A DNA stretch of 64,000 nt, taken from positions 537,651 to 601,650 of the forward strand of contig NZ_CP082162.1 in assembly GCF_023101665.1 (NCBI RefSeq). Reading direction: 5' to 3'. A model generated the notes under the pieces. It made no database searches. It saw nothing but the letters and a program-made list of their open reading frames with translations, and was not told where the DNA came from. Positions 63,642 through 64,000 of this stretch are shown piece after piece. Within the stretch, counting starts at the first letter, position 1. The number at the start of each line of letters is the position of its first letter. This DNA comes from Bradyrhizobium sp. 195. Its GTDB lineage: Bacteria > Pseudomonadota > Alphaproteobacteria > Rhizobiales > Xanthobacteraceae. The position numbers and the translations under genes are program-made.

Positions 63642-64000
63642 ATGGTCGGGCACGATGAGCTGAAAAGGTATTTCGAGAATGCGCGTCGATGGGAACAGGA
63701 TCTCCTGCTATCGGCCCATCGCTCGCGGCGAATGGCATGGGTGATTGCCGCGGGCGCCTGTGCGTTGGCCGTCGCGTCGGTGGGCGCGGTCGCAGCACTT
63801 GCGCCGCTAAAGACGGTCGAGCCGTTCGTGATCCGGGTCGATAGTGCCACCGGCATTGTGGACACGGTTTCCGCCCTCAATTCGTTGCCGGCGCGCTATG
63901 ATGAAGCTGTCACCAAGTATTTTCTCGCCCGCTACGTTCGCGCGCGCGAAGGTTACAGCTATCCGGAGGCCGAAACCAACTTCCGCACCATTTTGCTACT
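63642..64000 (+). CDS. virB8: VirB8, partial at right edge
   Basis: The ATG at 63642 comes two bases after the virB7 stop. The first 119 residues show a short cytoplasmic start (ELKRYFENARRWEQDLLLSA), one membrane helix (MAWVIAAGACALAVASVGAV) and the periplasmic NTF2-like domain beginning PLKTVEPFVIRVD, with YFLARYVRAREGYSYPEAE. VirB8 is an essential inner-membrane scaffold. The gene continues beyond the window, presumably into virB9-11. Confidence 0.9.
   Translation, partial: MVGHDELKRYFENARRWEQDLLLSAHRSRRMAWVIAAGACALAVASVGAVAALAPLKTVEPFVIRVDSATGIVDTVSALNSLPARYDEAVTKYFLARYVRAREGYSYPEAETNFRTILL

Overview
The window reads as a high-GC alphaproteobacterium, most likely Bradyrhizobium or a near relative. 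This rests on gene families and on regulatory sites: a GAAC-N7-GAAC SOS box, FixK/FNR-type TTGA-N6-TCAA boxes, and many small proteins that look familiar from Bradyrhizobium. It is not a search result. No rRNA, tRNA, CRISPR array or intact insertion sequence was recognised.

Layout. (1) 1-7.5 kb, all minus strand, is decaying mobile-element cargo: a truncated and frameshifted DNA methylase related to the rhizobial methylase/helicase giants, a frameshifted DUF1419 gene, a DUF3991/toprim protein and an intact large serine recombinase. (2) 7.7-26 kb is a DNA end-joining and repair island: Ku, a LigD with ligase and polymerase domains but no phosphoesterase, a stand-alone ligase, a DEDDh exonuclease, a PolX homologue with a broken polymerase site, an RNase HII with an altered GRG motif, topoisomerase IB, a MOSC protein and many small stress-type proteins. 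An SOS box lies in the middle, and two FixK-box/terminator units lie at 11.4 and 25.3 kb. (3) 26.3-41.8 kb is a catabolic cluster: an AraC pseudogene, RibBA, an Lrp regulator, a VOC protein, flavin reductase, a branched-chain-type ABC importer (LivHMGF plus a Tat-exported binding protein), two crotonases, a creatininase-like amidohydrolase, a luciferase-like monooxygenase, an acyl-CoA ligase and an intact AraC regulator. (4) 42.2-53.7 kb is central carbon metabolism suited to the end products of that pathway: a complete pyruvate dehydrogenase complex (homodimeric E1, E2, lipoylated E3), propionyl-CoA carboxylase and methylmalonyl-CoA mutase. (5) 53.7-55.9 kb is a graveyard: a binding-protein gene fused to a sigma-factor fragment, then about 1 kb with nothing recognisable. 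(6) 55.9-64 kb is the start of a conjugation module: an intact LuxR/TraR-type regulator, a deleted luxI, and virB1-8 with an EexN entry-exclusion lipoprotein, running off the right edge.

How the genes fit together. The 29.5-53.7 kb genes can be read as one route: import of an acid, CoA activation, flavin-dependent oxygenation, amide cleavage and crotonase steps, giving pyruvate and propionyl-CoA, which enter the TCA cycle through PDH, PCC and MCM. The substrate is unknown. The repair island is an unusually full set of NHEJ functions. Single-base frameshifts are frequent in the mobile-element flanks and in a few regulators, but none was seen in the long metabolic operons or in virB2-8. This argues for real, local decay, although assembly indels cannot be excluded from sequence alone.
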